DNA of 64,000 nucleotides from Nymphaea colorata. Its lineage: Eukaryota > Streptophyta > Magnoliopsida > Nymphaeales > Nymphaeaceae. The notes below the pieces were generated by a model, which had not been told where the DNA came from, made no database searches, and saw nothing but the letters and a program-made list of their open reading frames with translations. The stretch covers positions 312,001 to 376,000 of the forward strand of contig NC_045149.1 of assembly GCF_008831285.2 (NCBI RefSeq), in the 5' to 3' direction. Positions 34,701 to 42,331 of this stretch are shown one piece after another (positions within the stretch are counted from its first letter, which is position 1; each line of letters begins with the position of its first letter). Position numbers and translations under genes: made by a program.

Positions 34701-37522
34701 TCATGGAGTGCATCCGTTCTTTTTGAAGATCTTGAAGTCAACAATGGGCATATCCTTCTCCAGGCCAACAATGGTGACTGGAAGGACCTTGTGGCTTCTA
34801 TGCGAGAAGACCACCCGGGGGGCAGGATTAGTAGCAGTGTGCCCTATTGGATCAAGACTCGTCTTGTGATATGCAGGGCATCGCCCATAGCTGAAGTCAC
34901 ATATATTTTGTCCATAACTCCAGTCAATGGCAGGGCTGGACGATGGTTTCCCACTGATGGCAGGTGGGATCCTATGGATGAAAATGTAAATGTGGGCTAA
35001 GGTTCTTGCTTGGACCCATTTTTCGCTGTAAATATCTAACCTATTTTGTTTCTAATAAAGGAAGGAGGCCTACCCCCCACGCAGCCGTTGTTCCGGAAAA
35101 CAAACTTGCTCAAAGCTCATCAAGGCTCTGTTTTCCTCTACCTCCTCTCCCTCAAATCACAGTGTCACTGTTCTCACTGGGTTCCCAGTTTCCAAGTATC
35201 TACCATGTCGCTTTAAAAAAAAAACAGCAGCTTTTTTTTACAGTGATATATAATACACAATGTGTGTGGCTGTGTGCACTCATTCAAGAAGTATAGGTAA
35301 TTGATTTAGGATTTGACGTGTATATAATAAAAAAATACAAACATCTGTATACAACAGTGTACCTGCACCCATACCCAAGTCAGCTAGGATGCAGCAGCCT
35401 ATATGCTGCACCTATGTGATAACATATATAGGCACTAATAAAGACAACAACGTACTGACATTAGTAGATAAAGAAACATAACAAGTCAATGCTACGGCTT
35501 CATTAGAAGCAACTGCTAACACAGTTTATTGAGATGAAATTTAATGGCATTGATGGAAGTTTCTGCTAACACTATTATGACTCATAAAGGATTATCACTA
35601 TCTGAAAGGGTTATACAGGTCATCGGAAATAATATGTTGCCATCTTTTGTATATTATATTAATTAATATTTTTCATCTTATTTCTGTGTAATATTCTCAA
35701 AAAGGATAGTGTGCATTAGCAACTCAAGTAAACTGTTGGAATCTGCAGCTTTTAATTCTTTTAGAAAATAGGGGAAAATTAAATAAGTTTAGGAGTGAGG
35801 TAGCGTTAGTGTTATTGTCTATAAATTTTTATGAACTCTGGGAAGGCAATGGTAGTCATTACTTCTAAAGCTCAACTGATGTTTCATTAACATTTCTCTT
35901 TCACTAGGTAGCAATCTTTTAAGCTGTCATCATAGATTTGGTAATCATCAGTGTTGTGTTAAATATATATTACTTAATGCTTTTAACTGCAAAACAAAAG
36001 TGAGATTGCTAAATTTTATGTTATTTTGTTAACAAACATGCACCAGATTATTTGTGTTGGTATGATACTGCTGTATATTTTCTCTAAAGGGAGTTTGGTG
36101 CCTATGACCTGGCATGTTAGGAATGGCATCAAATCACATTGTTCATTTGCAATGATTACTTAGTTATCAGTTAGAAGTTGGTTGTGGCAATTACCATTTT
36201 AGACAAAAATATCTCTAGAAGTGGCTCTGTATGTCTTCTATGATGGCCATGGTCTGTGATGTAATGAATAACCATGATTTTGTCTTTTATTAGGCTTAGT
36301 GGTGGTTCTGTTCTAAACTAGCCTCTTATGCTGATCATTCTATTGTGACAAAGATAAGAATCACATGCAGCCCTGTGCAGAAGTAGCTTGCTAGTTGCTA
36401 TGTTACGAGTACATTGCATTTAAATTCACAAGCAGCTTCAAATAAAGAGCTCTTATTTTACCATTATCTCTGAGAGTATTCAATCAAAACTTAGAGCTGG
36501 GAGATTAACTTAGGCTTGTACTTTGGGTACTTCTTTCTGCACCTTCTTCCTTTTTGAGAATGTTAGGGCTACGTAAGGATTCTCAGACCTGTGGATGCAT
36601 ACTATCATCTCCCAAGTTCCATGAGCCGTGTTTCATACTGAAGGGTTTTTTTTTTGGGACTACAGGCTATCAAATGCCTTCATCTCTTGTAACATCAATT
36701 ATGTCAGTTGATCCCGCATTTTTTGACATTATTCCTGTACTGTTTCTGACGGTTGCTTCATAGGCAAGATAACTAATGGGCATGATATGACGAGTAAGAT
36801 AGTGTCAACTGAAAAGTTTTGAAGGCTTGGCTAATGGCTTTGCTCCTTGCAGGACGATGTGCCAATGATAGCCATGCGGTGGACGCTGCTTCTAAGAACT
36901 GGATCTCTTTCAGCGAGGTTCATGGCGGTAGATTTGAACACTATCATGTTTAACATGGAAAAAAGGGAGGACATAGAAGAGGTAAGAATCTATGATCATT
37001 TCCTGTTCGTGACACTTCCCTCTGCATTTCTATATGCTCCTCTATAGTGACGGGGACACTTTTTTTTTGGGGGGCCATCGTATAATTTTCAAAACTTGTA
37101 TAGGTGCTGATTTAAAATTTTTGACAAAAAATAAATGGCCAAATTTAATTCTCAAAAAGAGAAGGGGCTGGGGAAGCATTGCTCCGGCTGGCCTCAGGCC
37201 GACTCCGCCACTACTCTTCCACTTTACTGAAAATTGACCAGCCGACTATTTCTATAGCTATCTGTTTAACAAATATTCAGCTTAGGGGCACATTAGGACG
37301 GTCATGTGCTAAATTTGACAAATCCTTTTTTATGTCTGCCAGTTGACAGATTTTGTCTTTAGCCAGCCCGAGGCTTATGAGGTGAAGATAGGTGATCGAG
37401 TGTATAGGAGGCCTGGTGACCCTCCACTAGAGGAAGTTATTGAAATGCTGCAGAAGGAAAAGGCCAAAGAAGATAGCCTTGATGCTACAGTTAGCGGTGC
37501 ACATGGTAGAGATGAGTTGTAG
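5559..37522 (+). CDS. MESD: MESD-family ER chaperone, spliced gene (3 exons, 212 aa)
   Basis: Exons 5559-5888, 36853-36981 and 37343-37522 join in phase 0 (110 + 43 + 59 codons). Residues 1-32 form a signal peptide: basic MKNRKK, hydrophobic core VLVLLFAFVLIV, likely cleavage near Ala32. An acidic, Trp-containing stretch (about 40-58, DDVVDDEEDEAWREWG) and PPPDFTGM lead into the conserved core: FVKLRLGVKRSR, then IAMRWTLLLRTGS, FMAVDLNTIMFNME, then QPEAYEVKIGDRVYRRPGDP. This block order matches what I know of plant homologues of the Mesd/Boca family. In animals these ER proteins help fold LDL-receptor-type beta-propellers; the plant client is unknown to me. The protein ends RDEL, a KDEL-type retrieval signal, which fits an ER lumen location. 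Intron 1 (about 31 kb) is full of retrotransposons, but its borders are canonical and every exon is open, so I read the gene as functional. Confidence 0.88.
5889..7949 (+). other. Unique 5' part of MESD intron 1
   Basis: T-rich sequence typical of a plant intron, with a poly-A run at about 6300-6319. No transposon protein, repeat pair or RNA gene is visible. The ORFs at 6635-6937 and 7085-7267 are short and featureless. Confidence 0.6.
7950..9105 (+). mobile_element. Ty3/gypsy remnant: integrase C-terminus and 3' non-coding part
   Basis: The translation shows the end of a gypsy integrase: CLIGDHVKTWDLLLPQA, F-IVYGHSPAYVVDLVPV, FEVGEFVWVHLSQECF, KLSLRKYGPYHVL. After a frameshift near 8400 it reads DDWHISPIFNVADLYPHSD. 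The catalytic core, reverse transcriptase and gag are absent. Coding similarity ends near 8690. AT-rich sequence to 9105 could be the 3' UTR or part of the LTR. Copia-1 inserted at 9106, so the rest of this remnant may continue at 14189-14252 and 19072 onward. Confidence 0.65.
9106..9272 (+). repeat. Copia-1 5' LTR
   Basis: 167 bp, TGTTAAGATG...TTATCA, with TATATAAAG near 9208 as the likely promoter box. The primer-binding site follows directly. Confidence 0.93.
9819..14013 (+). pseudogene. Copia-1 gag-pol, one stop, one frameshift, mutated integrase
   Basis: Gag starts at ATG 9819 and meets an in-frame TAG at 10029, then stays open to 11300. It includes the zinc knuckle CQFCHRIGHTVDKC (10572-10613) and protease motif DSG (10875-10883). 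A small deletion near 11265-11290 shifts the frame and removes the second His of the integrase HHCC finger (WHLR-LGH expected). The rest is open to 14013. Integrase keeps its first Asp (HFDVWG, 11407) and Glu (VAERK, 11704), but the second catalytic Asp is Gly (RSGNALEF, GGC at 11596). Reverse transcriptase YVDD is intact at 13060-13071, followed by RNase H (DADYAG...RSSAESEYR). The copy cannot have moved itself in its present form. Confidence 0.88.
14021..14188 (+). repeat. Copia-1 3' LTR
   Basis: 168 bp. Relative to the 5' copy it has one extra A in the AATCAAA tract and one T-to-A change near the end. The duplicated TGAAT follows. Confidence 0.93.
14253..14427 (-). repeat. Copia-2 3' LTR
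   Basis: 175 bp on the left side. It contains a perfect 28-bp palindrome at 14300-14327 (CCCTAATCTCTTTT and its exact complement). Confidence 0.9.
14435..18110 (-). pseudogene. Copia-2 gag (partial)-pol, multiply broken
   Basis: From right to left: a zinc knuckle (CQYSYCGKIGHLEDRC, partly altered), protease with DFG in place of DSG, the integrase finger region (17020-17448), integrase core (16402-16902: HTDNALEF, NGVAERKH), reverse transcriptase (15040-16269: FLYGDL, YVDDIVLTGE) and RNase H (14435-15043: YSDADYAGS, RSSVESEYRA). Breaks include frameshifts near 17425, 16960 and 15042 and stops at 17020 and 16402. The N-terminal half of gag is not recognisable between the primer site and 18110. 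That 780-bp stretch looks non-coding and may be a long leader or a replaced segment. Confidence 0.82.
18901..19066 (-). repeat. Copia-2 5' LTR
   Basis: 166 bp on the right side, starting directly after the reversed primer site. It carries the same 28-bp palindrome at 18948-18975, unchanged despite divergence elsewhere. Confidence 0.9.
19250..20216 (+). mobile_element. Degenerate Copia 3' end (RT tail, RNase H, start of LTR)
   Basis: MSDLGLLTYFLGM near 19257, then RLDIAHAVHVASQLQ, CADADWRDDPN, VEIVWLRSFIRYMGV, LCCDNRTAIC and VDFFTKGLGDPW match the end of Copia reverse transcriptase and RNase H. They are split over frames 19482-19745 and 19802-20095. A polypurine tract (GAGGGAGGG) ends at 20108 and TGTTAAGGATCC begins a presumed 3' LTR at 20109. 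The LTR is interrupted by the foldback element at 20217. No 5' half is visible in the window. The stretch 19072-19249 before it is AT-rich and unassigned. Confidence 0.75.
20217..20608. mobile_element. Non-autonomous foldback (MITE-like) element, copy B
   Basis: The left end GGGCTTGTTTGGTTGGAGGG mirrors the right end (reverse complement GCCCTGTTTGATTGGAGGG, ending at 20608). The left arm is runs of GGAAAGG and the right arm runs of CCTTTCC, so a transcript could fold into a long imperfect hairpin. It has no coding capacity. I could not define a target-site duplication, so the superfamily is undecided. It is homologous to the element at 3640-4445. Confidence 0.7.
21024..21075 (+). pseudogene. 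LINE ORF2, 5' piece (endonuclease start)
   Basis: 17 codons beginning MNILSWNVRGLAAN; SWNVRG is the conserved start of the plant L1 endonuclease. The piece ends at the CCAAC target of Copia-3. Confidence 0.75.
21076..21517 (+). repeat. Copia-3 5' LTR
   Basis: 442 bp, TGTTAAAATAT...TCTATCA. Its U3 has five or six diverged tandem units of about 48 bp built around GTCTC(T/C)TAGGATTCTATG (21113-21360). ATTATAAATAG near 21371 is a likely TATA box, and a CT run follows. Confidence 0.92.
21739..23096 (+). pseudogene. Copia-3 gag and protease, frameshifted
   Basis: ATG 21739 opens gag (LNHENYLIWKRQIMPFIRSQ, a UBN2-type start). The frame shifts near 22065 (continuing ARIMYLKKKFQNLSKG in another frame) and again near 22275. 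The zinc knuckle is eroded (CFQCNKKRHS). Protease WFLDSGAATHVTEN lies at 22714. The frame is cut at 23097-23101 by Copia-4. Confidence 0.8.
23102..23377 (-). repeat. Copia-4 3' LTR
   Basis: 276 bp, TGTAGAAACACG...CCAACA on the + strand. It includes the GGTTCCCGTGCACATGGGAC stretch that distinguishes it from the other LTR. Confidence 0.92.
23249..26851 (-). pseudogene. Copia-4 pol, duplicated segment and stops
   Basis: Protease has DNG in place of the catalytic DSG (near 26750). Integrase keeps SDVWGP, CTDNAREY and VAERKN (25163-26737). A 199-bp tandem duplication at 25022-25419 shifts the frame between integrase and RT. RT (23944-25236) has LDVKNAFLNGHLEEE and YVDDMIVTGDD. A TGA replaces Trp in DCHWKSAERV at 23944, and RNase H is frameshifted near 23760. 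Otherwise it matches Copia-5 closely. Confidence 0.83.
25022..25419 (-). repeat. Exact 199-bp tandem duplication in Copia-4 pol
   Basis: Bases 25022-25220 and 25221-25419 are identical as far as I can read. The unit encodes the variable linker between integrase and RT. Because 199 is not a multiple of 3, it breaks the frame. Identity implies the duplication is recent or an assembly artefact. Confidence 0.85.
26852..27823 (-). pseudogene. Copia-4 gag
   Basis: ATG at 27823. UBN2-type gag (LNKDNYLSWSAALEIG, FYAALKTKWEELDYH) and a zinc knuckle CSHCNKLGHSVDFC. The frame ends at a TAG at 26852-26854 where Copia-5 reads on through PEESSTSEG. Protease continues beyond it in the same frame, so this stop is a mutation rather than a gag border. 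Confidence 0.82.
28137..28412 (-). repeat. Copia-4 5' LTR
   Basis: 276 bp, following the reversed primer site. The adjoining leader (27850-28080) is a CGG/GCC-rich imperfect repeat. Confidence 0.92.
28418..31344 (+). pseudogene. Copia-3 integrase, RT and RNase H, with stops
   Basis: Integrase resumes after Copia-4 with WHSRLGHCG and the CSSCGLC finger. The catalytic triad is present (FSDVWGP, FQCDGGGEY, NGVVERKH), with a stop at 28968 between the second and third acids. RT shows MDMKNAFLHGDLREEVYM and YVDDIVITC. Further stops occur near 29581, 29933, 30619 and 30676. RNase H (FTDADWAGD, RSSTEAEYR, VADLFTKGL) is open from 30715 to the LTR, where TGT-TAA at 31339 closes the frame. Confidence 0.85.
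31339..31798 (+). repeat. Copia-3 3' LTR
   Basis: 460 bp. It has the same U3 tandem units, a 2-bp deletion in the first unit, and a CT tract extended by a (TA)n run near 31724-31736. Confidence 0.92.
31804..34990 (+). pseudogene. LINE ORF2, 3' piece (RT, zinc finger, RNase H relic)
   Basis: Endonuclease remains (WARILALWDPNEV) are followed after a deletion by GGDLNAKFFQKGRRRRN (32197). Reverse transcriptase motifs come next: LIPKVQG...LNQFRPISLCSS, LRQGD-LSPYLFL, and catalytic YADDII near 33000, then GLIMNIEKS, NYLGILL and SFAGRLCLIKHVL. WERLCLPKEEGGVGLRDL and VWRGRGFP...RCYLCNEEREDVDHIFFKC (34020-34200) are the typical post-RT region with its Cys/His motif. GVVGLVKDGAGSF-FGIVC suggests a decayed RNase H (34580-34720). 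Numerous stops and frameshifts make it inactive. Confidence 0.82.
35225..36852 (+). other. Unique 3' part of MESD intron 1
   Basis: No element or ORF of note after the LINE poly-A. Sequence is T-rich near the acceptor. The short ORF at 36554-36763 has no domain. Confidence 0.6.
36853..36981 (+). CDS. MESD: MESD exon 2
   Basis: The acceptor TTGCAG|GAC and donor GAG|GTAAGA are canonical. The exon encodes 43 residues in phase 0, DDVPMIAMRW through KREDIEE, covering the most recognisable part of the family core. Confidence 0.85.
36982..37342 (+). other. MESD intron 2 (361 bp)
   Basis: It runs from GTAAGA to CTGCCAG with normal T-rich content, including a G-rich tract after a T run near 37060. 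No insertion is visible. Confidence 0.75.
37343..37522 (+). CDS. MESD: MESD exon 3 (C-terminus, RDEL)
   Basis: The acceptor CTGCCAG|TTG precedes LTDFVFSQPEAYEVKIG, VYRRPGDPPLEEVIEML, a Lys/Glu-rich tail and GRDEL followed by TAG at 37520-37522. The C-terminal RDEL is the sort of signal recognised by KDEL receptors and supports an ER-resident protein. Confidence 0.85.
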   Translation: MTDFVFSQPEAYEVKIGDRVYRRPGDPPLEEVIEMLQKEKAKEDSLDATVSGAHGRDEL

Positions 37523-38121
37523 GCTTTGAACACATTACGTGATGTCCCTGAAACGTTCTGTTTTCAACCCATGATTTCTTCCAATTTTCAAATAATGAGC
37601 TTTTGCCCAGAAACACCAACATGATACTATGAATAGAAAGGATGCATCTTTACATCCATTCAATTTTGTCAGTATAAAGTTTGTTGTACATGTTTTCTTA
37701 ATCAGGACTACTATCGATCTTCTTATCTCCTGTATCTTCCTAGAGAATGGATCATAGCAGCAGCTGTCCCTGTGCACCTTTAGCAAGGCCGCTTAACGGG
37801 ATGCACCCCATGGTCTACCTTTTATTCGGTACAAAAGCAGAAATAGGATCAGTTGATTTCACTTACCATCTTTTTACACGAATTTAGTCGAAAATGATAA
37901 AACGTAGCACAGCAATTAACAGAAAACATGTGATGTACCTGAAAACGATGGTTGTAAATAATCCTTCTTCGAATGATTGATTCATCAAACACAAGGCCTT
38001 GTACCTATTCAGGGACTTGATTGACTGAACTTCCTCATCAAATCACCATTTCTTTGTCGCTTGTGATCACCGTTGCATATGGGTGCTAAATCCATATCAA
38101 AAGCACCATTTCTTTGTGTAA

Positions 38122-38160
38122 CCAGGTCTAAATCCGGCCGCTGAAACCAGTTAGACCTGG
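38122..38160. repeat. Perfect 10-bp stem hairpin
   Basis: CCAGGTCTAA at 38122-38131 pairs exactly with TTAGACCTGG at 38151-38160 across a 19-nt loop. It overlaps by one base the first copy of the 39-bp direct repeat. It could be a small foldback remnant; no function is evident. Confidence 0.65.
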
Positions 38161-38694
38161 AAGCTTTTGACAAGTTAGAGCACGAAAAACTAACTTTAGT
38201 GCTGGCGGTTTTCCATGCTTCGGCTTTTACTTCCCAACACAAGCTGCTGTTTATTCTCCTCAAGAAACTTAGCTTTCGGATTGAAATTTTGAATGTCATG
38301 ACCAATGATGTGTTTTAGCTTTGGCTGGAAGTAGTAGAAGACTAAAGCTCATGTTAGGTGATAAAGGGAGATGCTAAGCTGGATTATTGTAGAAGCACTT
38401 GCCAAAATTGAGAGGCAAACAGCTCAACAGGATTGCAGCACCGCCAGTTTCGCGTATTCATTCATTCCCTTGTTTTATCACATCAAAGTCAGTCCGAACG
38501 CAGTTTAATCCGAGAGAAGGCAAAGAAAAATCTAAAATAAGAATCTGTTAAACCGATTCCAGAAAGGCCGTTCAGTTCAGATTCAATATTTTTAAGTGTA
38601 GATGAAATTTGAACTATCGAACTTCATTGGACGTTGTGCATAACATTCTTATCTTGAAGCTTTTGACAAGTTAGAGCACGAAAAACTAACTTTA
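38160..38694 (+). repeat. Exact 39-bp direct repeat pair
   Basis: Both copies begin GAAGCTTTTGACAAGTTAGA (38160-38198 and 38656-38694), 496 bp apart and identical. The intervening sequence has no ORF. They may be the ends of a small duplicated segment or a filler-DNA repair product. Confidence 0.75.
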
Positions 38695-40729
38695 CTTAAA
38701 AAACTCTATTTAAATAAATTCATATTTCATCTTTGTGTGTTTTTAAATAGAGGGAGAGCGGCAACTATTTTTCAAGTCCAGGCTTTGCTTTAAGTTCCGG
38801 GTATAAGATTTCGTAGCGTACTCTGTTCTTATTTTTTTACGTAATGAAAACTTGAATACATATTAACAGTCATTGGAATTTGAAGTTTAACCAAGCTTCA
38901 AATTTGATACTCAATCATCATTCCAATTGAGAAGTCTTTTCCTACTCTGATTTTGTTACGAATAACAATGAAATTTTATATATTAATCCATATCCAAACT
39001 GAGTTTATGAATGAATTTGCTTTTAAATTTGTACCTGCATCCAAAGTCGCTCTGTTTGATTGTACGTCTGATAAATTTCACTCCATTTGGACCCACCATT
39101 TACCTACATCTTTTATAAATACCCCCTAACTCTTCTTAATCAAGCCAAAGTGACTCCTCAAGTTAATTTTCACAAAGACAAAGAGAACCCGCAAGCTTTT
39201 CCATTGGGTTTTAGCAATGGCTGCATGTCTGTTTCGAAAGGCAATGATCCCACTTCTTTTGGAGGATATGGGAAAAAGATTGTGGAAGAGTTGAAAAATT
39301 TTACGGTACTTAGCAATAATGTAAATAACCATATCGGTGCGCTCTTAGTTTCCTGACCATCGACAAATACATACCATCATTCATTGGCCCACATCAACCC
39401 AAATTTCCATGTTTTGATTTTTAAATTGATTTAAAAAGAATAAAAAAACATATAAAACTGTATTGGCGTTGTGTCAAATCGGCAAAGGGCATATATGATA
39501 CACATGTTTCCAGATAAGAATGGGATCCTTCGAACCATTCGATTTGGGTGGGATGGACGCATCTCATTGAGGGCGCCCTTTCCCTTTTCTTTCCCCCACT
39601 TTACCCCATTCAACTGCCCTGGATGGATGCTGGTGTGACAACTCTACTTTCTTTTTGAGAACAGCAGCTGATTGAAGAACCGATTTTTCAAGGGAAACTA
39701 TTGATCTAATAGCAGTAAGCAAGATCCGACACAAAGGAACCCAAAATCTGCCAAAACACATACGCGATGGGTGCCCAAATGCCTTGAAAATCCACTGACG
39801 CCGCCAGCAGTTTCAAGGGTTAGATTGACTTTTCCAGCCAAAATTCGATGATTTCAGCCCGTTTTTGGATTGACTGGATGCTGAGAACCTAAAAAGCCTT
39901 TTAAACTAGTGAAACCACGTAAAGCCCACGAGCAGCATACGAATATTTAGAAAAAATCATTTCGGTTTTCATAAATAGAGCAGAAAACTACGAAAAACAA
40001 GGAAGACGTGATTTTTCGATCCATGAAAAACGGGTCCGGATGTGATTTCTCTCTCTTAAAATGCTTGGGTCCCCATCTATACACATTTAGCAATTAAATC
40101 AGTGCACCGCATCCTGATTTTAAGCTTAAAATATCATGACTTTTTAGGTTGAAAACTGGCTGCCGTGAAACAGCATTGTTTATTCTTCTTTTTCACGTTT
40201 TCCTTCGGATTCCGGGAACCTTCTCCGTCAGAACTAAGAGGATGGGAGGGAAGAGAGGAACGAGGGAGAAGGCAGGTTGGTTCACTGACCGACTCTTTCT
40301 TTCTTTTTTTTTTTAATTCCTTTTTACGACAGGTATTGTCCATCCATCCGCCCATCATATCTCAACATTCCATTCAAATCCAACTGCTCGAACGATCCCG
40401 TTCTTATCCAAAAAAACAAGAAGCAGTTTGGAAAAGACACCAGTTTCTCTCTCTCTTTTATATATATTATAAATTGAAATCATTCGTCATCTCTATGGTC
40501 AGATTATTACCTCTTTTTATTTTTTGTCTTTAAAAACTGTTGTAAAAAGTACATTCTATTATTAAAATCCATGGTCAAGCAACTTACGCTCACATTTGTG
40601 ACCTTTTGCAACATTTTTAACGACATGAAATAAAAAAAAAAAAAAAATCATCTGGCCAAGTTGCTGGTTGATTTCAATCCCTCTACATATATAAAAATTT
40701 ATAAATGACCAAATGCAGCCATTTCTTAC

Positions 40730-41581
40730 AATAAGTTGTCTTATTTTTAGAGGATTGACTGTTTACGAGTTCTTATTACCACTAAAACAAGAACTGCATT
40801 TGGCTGACAGCGTACGCTTGCTGTCAAGACGTATGCCAACATGTGGAGAATTGGCTCAGCCGCTCAGCAACCAGTTACCAATATGATGGGGCACCGAAGA
40901 TAGTAGTCGCAGCACCGGCGAAGAGCCCAGCACAGCCGCTTCCTCACTGCCAGGACAGATTCAAACATGGGAGCCATCTGGCCGAGGCCATGCGATTGCA
41001 GCTAGCAGTTGACCGCACAACGGGCATTACCTTTTCAGTTGCTTTGTGGATATGTCAGGCAAGGCCCCAACAAGTATTGACTCTCATCACCCTACCCTAT
41101 AAGCCAGAAAAATATTAGCTAGAACGGCATTTGTTTAAAAACATTTATATGGAGAAGGACATTTATATATGTATACAAGTATATATTAAATTTATCTTTT
41201 ATAAAAATAAAAGAATTTTACCCACATGTGACTACGCCATTGGCTATAAACCCGAAGGATTTGGGACAGTTTAGAGTTATAATCAGCCGCAACTAGCAGG
41301 GCGGACTATCTCATGGGGGTCTATGCTCGAAGAGGTGAAGTCCTGGCCATCAACCTCTTTTGACCAGTCATGGACTGCAAGTGTGGTTTGATCCGATACT
41401 ACATATTTATATAATCATGATGGACGTTGTACGGGACTCTCTTGTGTGTGATTGACAGTTTTAAGGGACAAACTATAGACTTGTTTATGCACTCATACTT
41501 TTATTTGCCTCACACTTGTTGAGATCGAGTTTGTAGTGAGATTAGAGATTCAGACGCTTATACCCTCATGGATCATATATT
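40730..41581 (+). repeat. Dispersed repeat, copy 1 (possible ancient gypsy LTR)
   Basis: Blocks here recur in the same order and orientation at 57890-58670: GAGTTGTCTTA-TTTT-GAGGATT (40732), CTTCCTCACT-CCA...GGGAGC followed by GAGGCC (40945-40990), CTCTTTTGACCAG (41357), GACTCT-CTTGTGTG near 41436, and GTTGAGAT...GTGAGATTAGAGATT near 41516. A 91-codon ORF inside it (40843-41118) has no domain. Copia-6 is inserted at its right end. Confidence 0.6.
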
Positions 41582-41941
41582 TGTTGGAAACTTCTGGAAG
41601 GGAATCTAGTGCGCCGAAATAGGAGAACATATCATGCCAAAAAAATTAGGAAAGACAGAGCAGATCGGGCCTAGCTAAATCAGGAACAGGTCAAGATCAA
41701 GAGATGAAAGATTAACTTCCTTTTTTCTTGTTGTAAAGATCATGTTTATTAAATTCTTGTTCTTGTGCTCTCGTCTTCTATATATTGAAGTTGTATCGAG
41801 ATCAGATGTACTTCAACTCAATAAGATCAATCTTTTCCCTTCTGGTGGATGTAGGCTTGAAATTGCAGAACCACGTAAATCCATGCTTTCTGTTTTTTTG
41901 TCTAGCTACTGTTTCTCTTGGATACAATATTTTTTCTAACA
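41582..41941 (+). repeat. Copia-6 5' LTR
   Basis: 360 bp, TGTTGGAAACTTC...CTAACA. It contains TATATATTG near 41779 as a possible TATA element. Confidence 0.9.
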
Positions 41942-42331
41942 TGGTATCAGAGCAGTTGTTCTTGAGAAGGAGTGCTTCATGTTGTTTGCCGCGAGGTCAT
42001 GTTTACTGATTCTAAAGAAATCTGGTCACCAAAGGTGCCACCAGCAAGCAGGAATCATTCGAGTAGCATCGTCTTGTTCAAGAGGATCGTTCGTGAGTTT
42101 TTTTTTTTTTAGCCTGATTTAAAAGCAAATTGCAGAAGATCGTAACTGACGACGACGACTCATCACCTGATGCCCAATTCTGTTCTAGATTGGTTTCGTT
42201 CGGTGATTTTCAGAGAAACACCTCTTTTTCAGCTAGATTGCTCTAACAAGATGTTCCTCCTGCTGAGTGCAGAGGTATTTAAATTTGTCTATTCTACTGT
42301 TTGTCGAGTCGGTGTTTTTTTCTCTGTCTTC

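Larger units (their letters stand above)
20640..35224 (+). mobile_element. L1-type LINE interrupted by Copia-3
   Basis: A decayed ORF1 tail (about 20640-21020) leads to ORF2 ATG at 21024 (MNILSWNVRGLAANSAQ). The frame is cut by Copia-3 and resumes at 31804 as HEFLMTLRDKVLAI. Removing Copia-3 and one CCAAC copy restores an exact join (NSAQ-HEFL). Reverse transcriptase, a zinc-knuckle-like C-terminus and a decayed RNase H follow, ending in A10 at 35215-35224. Part of the endonuclease and the linker to reverse transcriptase (normally hundreds of codons) is missing between about 32100 and 32195. The 5' border is approximate and I found no target duplication. Confidence 0.82.
5889..36852 (+). other. 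MESD intron 1, about 31 kb, transposon-filled
   Basis: It starts GTCTTC and ends TTGCAG. The outer parts (5889-7949 and 35225-36852) show no recognisable element and probably represent the ancestral intron of about 4 kb. Between them lie a gypsy remnant, Copia-1, Copia-2, a Copia relic, a foldback element, and a LINE containing Copia-3 and Copia-4. Both + and - strand insertions are present. Confidence 0.8.
37523..40729 (+). other. MESD 3' flank and intergenic sequence
   Basis: The 3' UTR presumably starts at 37523; no unambiguous poly-A signal stands out. The remainder has no supported gene. It contains an exact 39-bp direct repeat (38160-38198, 38656-38694), a hairpin at 38122-38160, and poly-T/poly-A tracts near 40305 and 40631. 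Confidence 0.55.

Noticed and set aside
38009-38305. 98-codon - strand ORF downstream of MESD
   Set aside because: It is built from the local short repeats (CACCATTTCTTTGT and the hairpin) and shows no domain.
40843-41118. 91-codon ORF as a possible small gene
   Set aside because: It lies within a diverged dispersed repeat whose second copy at 57890-58670 does not keep the frame.
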